Assembly (NCBI RefSeq): GCF_018320785.1
Contig: NC_054886.1
Span: 32,223,732-32,287,731, forward strand
Length of the DNA stretch: 64,000 nt
Source: Cheilinus undulatus
Lineage: Eukaryota; Chordata; Actinopteri; Labriformes; Labridae
Direction of reading: 5' to 3'
Shown here: piece after piece, positions 33,760 to 46,215 of the stretch
Layout: each line of letters opens with the position of its first letter
Position numbering within the stretch: the stretch's first letter is position 1
Made by a program: the position numbers and the translations under genes
Notes under the pieces: generated by a model
The model's database searches: none
What the model was told of the DNA's origin: nothing
The model's input: the letters and a program-made list of their open reading frames with translations, nothing else

Positions 33760-34975
33760 ATTCCTGTTAATCCTCCTGTCCTTCTGTCCATCCACTTGAA
33801 TCAGAAGTTTGACTTACTGAAAATAATTCTTTTACATGTAAAGGGAATATTACAGTCGCGTTGATCAGGTTTGCCAATAAAAAGGAAATTGAAACAAAGA
33901 ATTGTGGATCATCTTTGGTAAAGGAAGTCCAGTTTATCCTATTTAAAGGAGATTATAAAGGAACCACTGACGTTCCTTTCCTTATTATTTTGAGAACTGG
34001 AACCACTCTAATCATGGCTGACACTCAAAAACTTCCAGATCATTCCTTACCGAAAGACTTCCTTTTCTCTCCTCTTTCTCTTCTCATGTCCTTTCTCCTT
34101 ACTCCTCTCATTGTTTTATTCTAATTTTACTCCTCCTCCTCTCGTCTTCTCTTCTGTTCTCTCGCCTTGTTTCCTTCATTGTATCCCTCCTCTTCCTCCT
34201 TCCTCCTCTTCTATCCATCCGTTGGACTTTTAAAGTGATGGATGTAAAGCTCTGTAATGTATCGAGGTACTGTCACTCAGCACTATGTATGAGAATGTCA
34301 ATCAGCTCCTTGTTATGCTCTGTGATGCACTGAAACAGAAAAAAACTCACAGTTTAGGAACGTTTTGAATTGATTCGACTTTTGCATCATGCTCGTGATT
34401 TTTGCTGCATTCCTGCCTGCTTTTAGCGCCTCATATAACCACTGAACTCTTAGCTATTTAAACTGTGTGACACATATTTATTGCCTGTCTCTCTGGTCCC
34501 GCAGAAACCTGAACCTAAAAATCCTCCTGGGACACAAAATCCCTTTAAGATCACCCTTTGGTTTTCATTTCTCTTGTTAGTTTAGGACAGAATAACTCTC
34601 AAGACTTAAAATAATCAGCCAGAGTGGTGAAATAGTTCCACTGCCGTCCTGTTTGCTGTGTTTTATTGTATTTTCTGGACTCTTAAATCAAATCTTTAAA
34701 ACATGCTTGAACGTCCAGAGCCATGCTGACATGCAAGCAGGGACCAGAAGTCATGTTTGCTTGGCTGCTATTGGCGAACCTTTCCTAGTTTTCTTAATTT
34801 ACTTGATTTGTTGTCTATTTAGGAACACCAAGAAACAAAATAATTCAAAACATTATGAGGTAATCATTCAGTTTTCTCGTATCAGTGATATTTGATTATG
34901 CCTTTATTTTTAGAGTCAGAAATGATGAGAGAGCGGGGATTGACATTTAGGAAAGTTTGATGATATGAATATAAT
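33760..34975. other. Intergenic, nothing recognised
   Basis: CT-rich near 34,060-34,210, otherwise ordinary AT-rich sequence. No exon, RNA or element recognised. Confidence 0.4.
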
Positions 34976-34983
34976 GTCTGAAT

Positions 34984-35421
34984 TAGAGCTGTCAAGATTA
35001 ATTGCATTAATCATGATTATTTCTAATCATAATAATTGTTTTTAATCGTGATTAATCGCATGCTTTAGTGCTCCTTTCAACACACCTTGGTGAAGCCACT
35101 TTAACGTCGCCGTGCAAGGATTTTAGAATAAGTCCACTACTTTATTTCACTTTAAAAACCCACAGACAGCTCAGAGGATGAGTCAGTCATGTGTTTCCAA
35201 ACATTTACCTTTTTACTCTCCCCTTATTTTCTTTAAAATCCATGACAAGTTCCTTTTTCCATGTTCAAGTGCATATCATAATCTTTGATCAACCTATAAA
35301 AGCTGTTTCAATGCAAAATACTTACATTATAAATTTTGATATAAAGGGTGTGATTAATCCAGATTAACTACAAAAATCCTGCGATTAATCATGATTAAAA
35401 ATTGTAGTCTTGACAGCTGTA
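34984..35421. mobile_element. hAT MITE with 8-bp target duplication
   Basis: The inverted ends TAGAGCTGTCAAGA / TCTTGACAGCTGTA are flanked on both sides by GTCTGAAT (34,976-34,983 and 35,422-35,429), the 8-bp duplication expected of hAT elements. Interior is ATTAATCATGATTA-rich and non-coding. The perfect duplication suggests a fairly recent insertion. Confidence 0.9.
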
Positions 35422-35429
35422 GTCTGAAT

Positions 35430-36320
35430 GTAATGTCTCAAAATGTACGATAACTTAAAATGCAACCAACAAGTCAGACAGCTAAGCCTTAAGCCTGGTT
35501 ACCTCTTTTAAAAGCTAGCTTTGAACCCTGGCGAGGCTGCCATTACTGTTAGCTTTGTTTAGCTGCTGTCAAGGCCGCTCACAAGATATAGATAGATAAG
35601 CATTTATCGGCACTGCATTGTAAAAACACAACAAAATTACATTTGGCAGTCTCCTCTGTAGCAGCAAACACAGTGGTCCAAGCAGTGATTAAATTTCCGC
35701 AGCCTCAAGTCATCTATCCTGCTGGTGAGGGGAGTGGGCACCCGGGAGAAAAAAGCTTGGTAGGGCAGGTTTGTGTGGGGCTGCTCTTAGCCTAGGCTGC
35801 AGCCTGGCTTGTTTGCCCCGCTTCCGCCTTCTCGCACAATGCCGTCTCTGCCTCCTTCCCACCTGGCTATATGGTGTGGTGCTGCTCTGTGTCCTCCTCC
35901 TTTTAGTCTCTGAGTGCCCCGTTCTCCGGAAAATCGCACCAGGGAAGATGTAAACTCTGTGACACGCTGTCAGTTCTGGTGTAAGTGTAGGGCTTTGTTT
36001 TGCTGCAAGGGGATAAAGGGGAGAGCTTCTGGTGCCCAGCCAAAGTGGGGGCCCATGGCTGTCAAAATCATGGCCAGTTATAAAGTTAAGCTGTGATAAC
36101 TACTTTTAATTTGATAACCTGAATAATAACCACTTTTATCAAAGCAACAAACAAGTAATTGTATTCATTCCTGCTGTAGTACAATATAGCCTTTTTAAAA
36201 ATGTAAAACCCCTAAAACAGAAAAACTTTTCAATTAAATTTATGAGGATGGGCACATGAAAACTAGAGGTTAGAAAGTAAAGTCATGATGTGCACAGTTG
36301 TCAGGATGCCAGAAAATATA
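35430..36320. other. Intergenic, partly GC-rich
   Basis: The stretch 35,700-36,080 is richer in GC and may be a fragment of an unidentified repeat. No exon recognised. Confidence 0.3.
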
Positions 36321-36324
36321 GCAG

Positions 36325-36686
36325 GAAAAATGGAAAAAATGGGTTGAAAATGAAAAATGGGTTAAACCCAGCAAAAATGGGTTAAATAAGTCACAAAATT
36401 TGTTAATACTGGCAAAAAAATAAAATAAAAATTGGTAAAACCTGGCAAAAATTGTTTAACCAGAAAAAATAAGTGGAAAAAAATTAGTTAAAACTGGCTC
36501 AAAGTGGCAAGAATGGGTTAAACAGGCTAGAGGTTGGCCAAAATATGGGTTAAATCCAGCAAAAAAGTGGAAAAAATGGTCACATCTGGCAAAAATGGCA
36601 CAAAAAATGGGTTAGAAATGGCAAAATGGGTTTAACTTGCAAAAAGTGTCAAAAAACTGAATAAACCTGGCAAAAATTGGTTAAAC

Positions 36687-36721
<35 letters not shown>

Positions 36722-37545
36722 GGTAAAACTGACTGTAAGGTGGCCAAAAATGGTTAAAACTGGCAAAAACATTCAGGTTAAAACAGTCACAAAATTTGTT
36801 AAATCTGGCAAAAAAAAAATGGCAAAATGGGTTAAAACTGGCAAAAAATTGGAAAAAATTGGTTACACTGGACAAGAAAAATGGGTATAACCAGCATAAA
36901 AAGTGGAGAACAATGGGTTAAAACTGGCAGAAAGTGGCAAAGGATGGCTAAAAAATAGCAAAATGGCAAAAATTGGTTTAACTGGCATAGAGTGTCAAAC
37001 GAAAGAATAAACATGGCTGAAAATTAGTGAAAACCAGCTAAAATTGTTCCAAATTAAACTGGGCACAAGCAAGTAGCAAAATAATAGCCAAAATGTAGAA
37101 AAAGCAGCATAAAATAAGCAAAAATATGTAGCAAAGTAGCTACTCAAAGTAGCATGAATGGTTAATTCCAACATTAGAACCCAGCAACAGCTTGACACAA
37201 AATTCGGGCAAAATTGGGTTTAACTGGCAAAGAAAGTGACATAAAGCGTGAATAAGCAGCAAAAGGAATTGACAAACCTGGGGCAAAAGTTGCAAAGTTG
37301 GGATAAAGGCAACCAGAAAGAAGTGGCAAAAATGGGCTAGGTGGTAGAAAAGGGTTAAAACTGGCAAAAAGAAGTGGCAAAAATTGGCAAAAATGGGACA
37401 GAAGTAACAAATCAGGTGTAAAAATGGGAGTAAAGAAGCAAAATAATAGCAAAAAAATGACAAAGTGGCATAAAACGTGTAGCAAAGTAGCTACACAGAG
37501 TAGCGTGAATAGATAATTCCAACATTAGAACCCAGCAACAGTTTG
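36325..37545. repeat. GGCAAAAA minisatellite (minus-strand TTTTTGCC)
   Basis: Units such as GGCAAAAATGGGTTAAAC, including a poly-A run at about 36,690-36,719. A block with GTAGCAAAGTAGCTAC and AATTCCAACATTAGAACCCA occurs at about 37,127-37,200 and again at about 37,478-37,552, so a higher-order repeat of about 350 bp is present. Confidence 0.8.
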
Positions 37546-37549
37546 ACAC

Positions 37550-39060
37550 ACATGTCAGCTCCAAAATGAGGTACCTGTTAGCCAGGATGCTAGCACCAAT
37601 GCATTCTCTGGGAATTTTTTTAGGGGCCCAGCTAATTCTGTGGGCGGGTCTGGTAGCTATCATGTATAACTGGCATGCTAACTGGTCCCAATTAACCCAA
37701 AGGTGTCTGAAGAAGCTAAGATGGGAAATGAGAGAACCACTAAAATCATTGTAGTTAAACCTGAGGAGAAAGTGAATGTCTGTGATCACCTAAACCCTTC
37801 AGTTGTTGAGTAGTTTTGGTCTAAGTTGGCCTGACTATGATGCTATTATAGAGAAAATCCAGTTATCTAATGCAGTGATTAAAAAGCTGATTAATTTTTG
37901 TGATAATGACTCATTTGGCAGGCAGGCAGAGCAGGTGCCATAAGGATGAAGTGACACTTCATTATCACCTTGTTTAACATATTTGAAGAGAGTGTATTGG
38001 TGCCAAACAGGCTGCTGCTTCATCCAGAATCAGGAGTTTAAGTCTCATCTGAGGTTTTTTTTTTTTTTTTTTCATATTTGAGCGTCACTGGAGGATTTTA
38101 AATGGTACAGGGTTTCTGGAGGACAGTGATGATATTTATGATATTTGTGTTGTATATTGATGATGTATTTGTGTTTACATAACTACATGGGGCTCCTTAG
38201 AGTTTGAACTGTCTTAATTTAAAGTTGCACTAAATGTAGTTTTGCTGAGATGAAAAGATGATTGATTTAGTATCAAGCCTTTTATTTACACTCCACATAA
38301 TACCAGTGGGAAACACAGCCAAATGTTTCTCTGACGTTCTGTCTTTAACTTTTCTCTTTTTAAAGACCTACAACCAACAAAACGAACAGGTCAGAAGGCT
38401 CGCCCTGTTCATGTGGGCGGGGCTTACAGTAGGCAGGGCAACAACTGAGTGATTAATGAGTCAGAGTTGTTAGGGGCCTTGTGTCATGGAAGAAAAAAGG
38501 TGTGCACAATTCAACAATTCATGCTCTGGACTTCATGTACTAGATGGGTTGCCTCCTCCTATCCACAAGGGGGCACCACAGACAGAAGACATGCTACATT
38601 TTAACAATACTAAATTACAGGTGAAAATCATGCAAAATTAATAATGGTTGTCATTTTGTCCGAATTTTAATTTTAGGGATGCAGCAATACCAATACCCAT
38701 ATCAGATTTGGTATCAATAACATTGACATGTTTCAACTGCTGAATTCTTGTCAGCTGATAAGACGTCACAGCCACATCACGTGACTCTTCTGAGGAAGAC
38801 TGCAGGAACACAGCAGTGGAAACATGTCAGGGTAGAACAAAACTTCTTAACTATCAATAAGACAACAGACAAAAATAATAGTTTGTGAAAACAGTAAGAG
38901 CTTATTGGGATATCAGACGAAACTGTTTCAAAACCAAGGTAACAAATATAGAAGTCAAAGGTATCCAAAGTTGAGAAAAAAAGGGTTAAAGATGATCAAA
39001 ACTTGCAAACAAACTCCTACAAACTCCTCCTCCTGCTGTCAAAACATTTTAATTCTTGAC
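37550..39060. other. Intergenic, nothing recognised
   Basis: Poly-T run near 38,056-38,072; otherwise no supported feature. Confidence 0.35.
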
Positions 39061-40040
39061 CTGTAAGATAACAGATTGTATCGTTTCTATATAACATTAT
39101 TTTACATTGTAATTTTGAGTCACTTCACATTATGTTACATTACATTGTTAGTTTACGTTATGTTGTTACATTATGTTACTTTACATTTGTACTTTGTTAC
39201 AATATTTTATGTTCCGTAACATTGCATTGTTACAGCATGTTGTTTTATGCTGTTTTATGTTTGTTACTTAAGGTTATATTATGCTACATGACATTACGTT
39301 AAATTAGATTATGTTGCATAATTGTGTTAAATTATGTTATGTAACAGAATGAATATATTTATTCATTATTAAGTTACAATACATCATTAACGGTTAGGTA
39401 ACATTATGTTATTTTGCATTACATAACTTTACATTAGGTTACATTACATAACTATCCATTTTGCATCGTCAAGTCATGTCCATATACATCACAATACATA
39501 CTGTTAAATATGTTGGGTTACATGCTGTAGTGTCATGTTCCATAATGTTACAATATATTACTGAGCAGTACATAACGTTACTTTACAGCAGGTTTTGTTG
39601 TGTAATGTACAATACATTCTGTCAGGTTACATAACATTAAAGTATGTTACTATTAAATATTTTATGTTAAATCATGCTACGTAAAGTTACATTATGTTAA
39701 CGTTACATTATGTTATGTCTTGTTATTCTTCACTACATTACTTTAATTTACAATATTTTACATTATGTTAAGCTATGTTACATCGTGAAGGCTTAGGTAA
39801 CATTATGTTATTTTGTATTACATAACTTCATAACGTCATGTTACATTACTTAACTATACACTCCGTCAAGTTATGTCACAATACATTACTGTTTAATATG
39901 TTCATGTCGTGTTATGTGACAATATGTTGCAATATGTTACGGTTCAATGCATAACATTTTGTTGCATTACATTACAGTACCTCCTTTTAGATTACATAAT
40001 GTTATAATATGTTATGTTACATCATGCTACGTTAAGTTAT
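39060..40040. repeat. TTACATTATGTTACATTACAT array
   Basis: Almost 1 kb of short, shuffled units of TTACATTA and GTTACATT, many forming small palindromes (GTAACATTATGTTA). Non-coding, AT-rich satellite-like sequence. Confidence 0.75.
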
Positions 40041-40590
40041 GTTATTTTGCATAGAGATTGAAATAATGATACATTTAATGGGAAAAAACTTATAAAATCC
40101 AACAGGGGATTTTTAAAGTAAAAGGAAGAGAGTGCAGTGGGATTACTGCACAACCCAAAACATTCCAAAACGTCTAGAAATGTCAAATTTCAAACATTTT
40201 GAAAATCTGAATATTCTACAAAAAACATCTTTAGTTTTGCCATCGGAGGAAAAGGTTGTTAAATCAAGGGCAAAAATTATTGAATTGTGTGCATCCATTG
40301 TTTCTTTTTCCCTCCCTGAGGATGTCACAGTGATGTCACAGTGATGTCACTGTGTGCTGGTGAGCCATCATGGTGCTTTTCAGTATGTGGTATCAGCTCA
40401 ACTCTTCTCTTTCTTCTGCTTTCTTTTTTTCTTCTTTTTTGGAGAACATCGAGGCGACAGTGTTCCTTGTTCTCAGTCTGTATCTTTGTCACAGGTTTAC
40501 TGTAGAGATGGTTGCAAGCAGTGGGACAAATACTTCAGAAAGTACAGGAGAGTAAGGAACACTATACCTATGATGAGAGGGGTTTAATTC
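40040..40590 (+). repeat. Direct duplication, copy 1
   Basis: Matches 43,790-44,305 over about 540 bp, from TTGCATAG(A/C)GATTGAAATAA to GGAACACTATACCTATGA. Both copies hold a short frame (copy 1 at 40,132-40,344: MSNFKHFENLNIL...VTVMSQ). I do not recognise a protein family. Confidence 0.7.
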
Positions 40591-40599
40591 CTGCTTAAA

Positions 40600-42180
40600 T
40601 CTTCGCACTGATGGCACTCCTAGTGACGATACTCTGACCAGTCAGCAGTGTTTGACATCACATCGACTTAGTTTGCACCAGAGAGGATACCAGATAAACA
40701 AAGGGTACCACGTATCAGGTTGGATCCCTCATGGGTTAAAAAATAAGGGTTGAACCCGTGTCACATACTGGAATAGCGCCAGTAAACATCCCTTAAACTT
40801 GCTAAGATGTAAATAAACCCTAGAGACCAGAAAGGATAAGATTTTCATGGTTTTGTCAGGTGACTTATTAAATGTATGGATCTTAATCTCGGCTGCACAT
40901 TCAGCTTTAGTTTTTCAACTGAACGTGAAGCTAGCTAGCTAACATGCTAAGACGCTCTTAACTGTTGAGAAAAAGAGCAGGTGCTATGTGTGTCATTGTT
41001 TTTTTTTTTTTTCATTTTTATTTTAAAGGGTTTTTTTGTTCAGATTTCACTACCATGGAAATGTATTTAAAGTGCATGCAAAACAATACAGGGAAGAAAA
41101 CACAATGAGAACTAGATAGAGTTCTCACTGATTTTATGATTTTGTGTATTTATTTGCTGTATTGCTTGATTTTAACTGTGATATGATAGAAGTGTATTAT
41201 TAGCAGCCTATAATAGAGTCTTTGGCAAGCAAACTCACTAACAAGCTAACCTTTTCCAAGGTTAGCTCACTGGTGATAGCGTCCTTGCTAGACAACTGAA
41301 GTCACTCTAAGAGGGTGTATCAAGCAGCCTTGTTAATCCAGAAAACAATTTGCACATTATAACAAATAAAGATTTAATAAAATGAAATCTTTTAGCATTT
41401 TTTTCTTCAACTGGCTTATTTGTAAGTAACAGGAGCATGTTTTAAAGTTGGCTTAAAAACTATAACTCCAAAAAAAAAAACCCAAACAAACAAACAAACA
41501 AAAAAAACAACAAAAACAGAGTCACAGTCTGCAGTTCCTGTAGTGGCCACTAGAGGCTGGCTCCAAAAGTGGGCCGATCCCCATTGAGTCCCAGGTTAAA
41601 AAGTCAAACTTTACAGCTGAAATACGCATGTTCACAGCCTGTTATAGACACGGTTTGCATAAGAAATAAACAGTCAATTACAGTGCATTAGATGGAAAAG
41701 AAAACTATGAAAGGGAAAATCTATAAAAAAAAAGAATGTGTGAATTTAATGAGGTATGCTACTTAAAAGCATGGCTACTTTATATGATACAATCCATAGC
41801 TAATCCAAAGCTAATCTTGTTTACCAAAAACAACCTTTGATTATCCACTCTTTGGTCTAAATATGATCTGGAAAGCAAACTAACCTCAGCAAAATATATA
41901 TTAAAAAAAACAAAGGCCTCAGAGAGCCAATTCAAGGTAAAATAGCTGTCTTAAAATCATTAGTCTGCTTTTTCAAACCGTCATTGGTTAGGGGTGTTCT
42001 ACTTTGAAATCAGAAAATCACTTCTATCTTTGTTTAATACACAACTTTTAGCTCATGTTAGTTGTCATCAGCCCTAGTCAACATCTATCTTTGCAAGCCA
42101 ACCTTCAGCTAAGGTTAGCAAGTTTATATACCAGGGAGAATAGGACTCACAAACAGACACAAAAAGAGTGGCTATGTAAA
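40600..42180. other. Intergenic, mostly unassigned
   Basis: Contains a fragment of the TAGTGGCCACTAGAGGCTGG dispersed repeat at 41,540-41,600 and an A-rich/CAAA tract at 41,470-41,515. No exon recognised. Confidence 0.35.
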
Positions 42181-42187
42181 ATATATA

Positions 42188-42499
42188 CAGGTGCATCTAA
42201 AAAAAAACATATCAGTGTTAAAGTTATATTTTTCCTGTGATTCATTCAGGAAGTTAAACTTATATAAATTCTAAAATTCATCTCATACAATGTGAAACAT
42301 TGCAACACTTCTTGTTTTAATTTTGATTCTTAAAGATCACAAAAATACAAAATCTCAAATATTAGATTATTGTGCAAAAGTTCTTGAGCCTTCATTCTCT
42401 CACTCTGGTTCAGCTCACACAACCACAATCATGGGGAAGACTGCTGACCTGACTGTTGTCCAGAGGATAATCACTGACACCCTCCACAAGGAGGGTAAG

Positions 42500-42500
<1 letters not shown>
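42188..42500 (+). mobile_element. Tc1/mariner-like element fragment
   Basis: Starts with CAGGTGCATCTAAAAAAAAA and contains the N-terminal transposase-like frame MGKTADLTVVQRIITDTLHK at 42,431. It is cut off by a (TA)n microsatellite. Confidence 0.6.

Positions 42501-42555
<55 letters not shown>
42500..42555. repeat. (TA)n microsatellite
   Basis: About 27 uninterrupted TA units ending the Tc1-like fragment. Confidence 0.9.
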
Positions 42556-42557
<2 letters not shown>

Positions 42558-43454
42558 CTCACAAATTTATGAACAACTCATCCTAAAAATAAACAAAACA
42601 AATAAGTTATTAATAAATCCACTCATATATAGTGTGTGCCAAGAAATAAATGATCCTTTGACATCATTTTTGTTTTTAAATCCAGCTGTAAACTTGTTTA
42701 GTTCTGCTTTATAAATGAACATGGTAAAATGGGCTCTAATGAGGAACGGCCCACTTTAAGAGCCAGCATCTAGTGGATGTTCAAGGTACTGCATGTTTTT
42801 TTAATCTTCATTTCTAAACACCTGGGATTGTTGCTTAGTTATGACATTTTAGAGATAAATAACATCAACACTTTTTGTTGGATAGTAAGAATCATTTTTT
42901 TATTTAGCATTGAGTTAGAGCTGAATGTGTACTGCAGAGATAACCCTCACAAACAACACAAGCCCACTGTACAACACATACAGTATGTAGTTTAAAATGA
43001 AATGTAGTGGTGCTAAAACTGATTTCTTTCTGCATTTTTGTTGTATTAAGTTGATTTCAACCAAAAATACGAGAAGAAGCATGAAAAAACTCTCCCATGA
43101 TTTAGACTCATCATCATCTTTGACCATCTCTGCTATTATTTTGCTTTATTTCTTTCTCCCTCTGCTGTTTCCTGTCCCTGTTTGCTGCTATAATGATCAA
43201 TAAAGTTTAATTTAATCCGACTCATCTCATTTTTGCTCTTGAGGAGAGCAGGAAGATCAAGTTACAGAGCACATGTGGGTGCTAAAGAAATCTAACCCGT
43301 GCTCTTTTGCAGGAATATTACTCAGAGTGTGTAGTAGAAGCAGTACCACCCACTAGTACTACTACAGTTTAATACTACACTGTCATAAATGATTGAAATC
43401 ATCTGATTTAGACTCAAACTGAGAGGAAAATTAGAAATTAAGTGGCGTTTTACA

Positions 43455-43655
43455 GAGAAATCAGGGATGAAGGTCACACGCTGCACTCACCAAACGAGTG
43501 GGAGGATAAGTGTCAATCGCCATGGGTCCTGTCCCCTCCTCTACCGTTGCCACGGTTACCTGGCATGTTGTAGGTCTCCATGGCGGCAAGCAGGAAGGCC
43601 TTCCATTGGCTCTGAGCATCGAGGGACCTCGGCAAATCAAAAGGCAGCATGGAGT
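43455..43655 (-). other. Isolated exon-like block
   Basis: On the minus strand a pyrimidine tract and acceptor (CGATGCTCAG) precede a stretch reading SQWKAFLLAAMETYNMPG, with possible donors CAG|GTAACC or, further on, TTTG|GTGAGT. It is more GC-rich than its surroundings. I do not recognise the protein. It may be an exon of an unknown gene, a relic, or chance. Confidence 0.3.
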
Positions 43656-43764
43656 GAAAGAGAAGAGAGAAAAAATGCACACTAAAGGTCATTATTGGAT
43701 TTTGGTAAACGGTGTGAGGAGAGAAGGCTAAAGAGGAGGAGGAAATAAAAGAGTGAGAAATAAT

Positions 43765-44305
43765 GTTACAATAACATCATGCTATGTTAAGTTGTGTCAT
43801 GTTGCATAGCGATTGAAATAATAATAAATTAAATAGGAAAAAAATATATAAAATCCAAGAGGGGATTTGTAAAAAGGAAGAGAATGCAGAGGGATTATTG
43901 CACAACCCAAAACATTCCAAAACATCTAGAAATGTCAAATTTCAAACATTTAGAGAATCTGAATATTCTGCTAATTTTGCAATTAGAGGAGAAGCGTGTT
44001 AAATCAAGGGCAAAAAATATTGAATTGTGTGCATCCATTGTTTCTTTTTCCCTCCCTGATGATGTCACAGTGATGTCACAGTGATATCACTGTGTGCTGC
44101 TGAGCCATCCTGGTACTTTTCAGTATGTGGTATCAGCTTAACTCTATTTTTCTCCCTCCTTTTCTATTCTTTTGGAGGTCATCGAGGTGGCAGTGTTCCT
44201 ATTTCTCAGTCTGTATCTTTGTCACAAGTTTAGTTATGGATAGTTGCAAGCAGTGGGACAAGTACTTCAGAAAGTACAGGAGAGTAAGGAACACTATACC
44301 TATGA
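43765..44305 (+). repeat. Direct duplication, copy 2
   Basis: Second copy of 40,040-40,590, at about 3.75 kb distance. It ends exactly where the hAT-like element with the CATTC satellite begins. Confidence 0.7.
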
Positions 44306-44306
44306 C

Positions 44307-45894
44307 CAGAGGTGTCAAAAGTATTCACATTCATTACTCAGGTAGAAGTATAGATATTAGGGTTTAAAAAGACTTCTGTAGAAGTTGAAGTATCAACTCA
44401 AGCTTTTTACTCAAGTAAAATTGTAAAAGTACTGGTTTCAAAACTACTTAAAGTATAAAAGTAGGAGTAATGTAAGGGGTGAAAAAATTCCACTAAGGAC
44501 AAAAGCTTAGGCCCCACCATAGGGGCCAATTCCATTCTACCATTCCATCCATTCTACCATTCAATTCCCTTCTACCATTTCATTCTACCACTCCTTTCCA
44601 AAATACTGTCCATTCCATTCCACCAGTCCATTCCATTCCATTATATATTCCATTCCATTCCATATACATTCTATTCCATTCTACCATTTCATTCGACCAT
44701 TCCTTTCCATTATACTTTCCATTCCATTCCACTCTACCATTCCATTCCATTCTACCATATCATTCCATTCTATTATGCATTCCATTCCATTCTACCGTTT
44801 AATTCCATTGCATTCCATTCCATTCTACCATTCCATTATATTGTACATTCCATTCCATTCCATTATACATTCCATCCCATTCTGCCATTTAATTTCGTTG
44901 CATTCCATTCCATTATATATTCCATTCCATTATACATTCCATTCCGTTGCATTTTATTCCATTCCATTTATACATTCCATTCCATTCCATTATACATTCC
45001 ATTCCATTCTACCATTCCATTCCATTATACATTCCATTCCATTCTGCCATTTAATTTCGTTGCATTCCATTTTATTCCATTTATACATTCCATTCCATTC
45101 CATTATACATTCTATTCCATTCTACCATTCCATTCCATTATATATTTCATTCATTCCATTATACATTTCATTCCATTATATATTCCATTCCATTATACAT
45201 TCCATTGCATTCCATTCTACCATTTTATTCCGTTACATTCCATTCTACCATAGACCACTACCCCACCTCCCCAAAAAACATTTTTCTAAAGGCCATAATG
45301 ACTATAATGTTTTATTAAAATGTTAATGTTGAAAACATTGGGATGCACCTGTTTCAGCTGTATTTATGCCCATTGAAAATGAACGCATTTTAGTACAATG
45401 CAAATACATTCAAGAACCATACATGTGTACTACCAACCTCCTCACTGGTGCTTGGTCAGGACATTTAGCTCGAGTTCTCTTGAGTCTCTGCCACGGACAT
45501 CTTCGTACTAGGCTACATACGTCTGCTATTTCCTTGCTGGAGTGTGACTTGATTTGTCATGTTCAAAGGTGCAATGGATCGCATACAAACCAATAGGGTG
45601 TCAGAATGGTATTATGTTTAAACTTCTCATCCAACCACAATCAAATTCACTCTATCCTGATGGTGTGATTTATCTGGATAGTTTGGGGGGGTTTTATTTG
45701 TGTTTTTTTGAACAATGCCAAGCCGGAATGAAAACAAGCTGAAATTAAATAGGAGTGACGAGGCTATTTTAAAAATGTAAGGAGTAGAAGTAAAAGTTGG
45801 CTGAAAAATAATTACTTCAGCAAAGTACAGATACCCAAAATTTCTACTTGAGTAAGGTAACAAAGCATTTGTACTTAGTTACTTGACATCTCTG
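44307..45894. mobile_element. hAT-like non-autonomous element with internal CATTC satellite
   Basis: Inverted ends CAGAGGTGTCAAAAGTA / CAGAGATGTCAAGTAACTA, followed by ACTCAAGTAAAA-type sequence on both sides: a widespread fish element. Flanking 8-mers do not match (CCTATGAC, ATTGTGAA), so the insertion is old or the ends were altered. The interior holds a satellite array at about 44,520-45,255. Confidence 0.65.
44520..45255. repeat. (CATTC)n satellite-like array
   Basis: CATTCCATTC units mixed with TATACATTCCATTCCATT and CTACCATTCCATT variants. The 5-bp core is the same as that of human satellites II/III, though likely independent. The long open frame across it is a repeat artefact. Confidence 0.85.
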
Positions 45895-45984
45895 ATTGTG
45901 AACACCGAGCCTTTCAGGAGTGTTACCTTTATACTCAACCATGGTTCTATCACCTGTTACCAATTAAACTGCTTACCTGTGAAT

Positions 45985-46215
45985 GTTCCAGGTGTTGTTT
46001 TTTTGCCCCCGTCCCAACTTCTTTGGAACATGTTGCAGGCATCAAATTCAGAATGTTTGTATATTTCAAAAACACCATAAAACGTATCCATTTGAACATC
46101 ACATGTCTTGTCCTTGTGCTGCATTTAGTGGAACAAAGGTTGTAAAGAATCCCTGTGTTCTGTTTTAATTCATTTTACACACGTCCCAGCATTTTTGGTA
46201 ATTGGGTGTGTAGTT
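45985..46215. mobile_element. Terminal fragment of the GTCCCAAC element family
   Basis: GTCCCAACTTCTTTGGAACA...GTTGCAGGCATCAAATTCAG, with a second GTCCCAGCATTTTTGGTAATT end. Same family as 7.8 kb; short and non-coding. Confidence 0.55.

Noticed and set aside
44775..45326. 183-codon open frame
   Set aside because: Reading frame through the CATTC satellite (Ser-Ile-Pro-Phe-His repeats).
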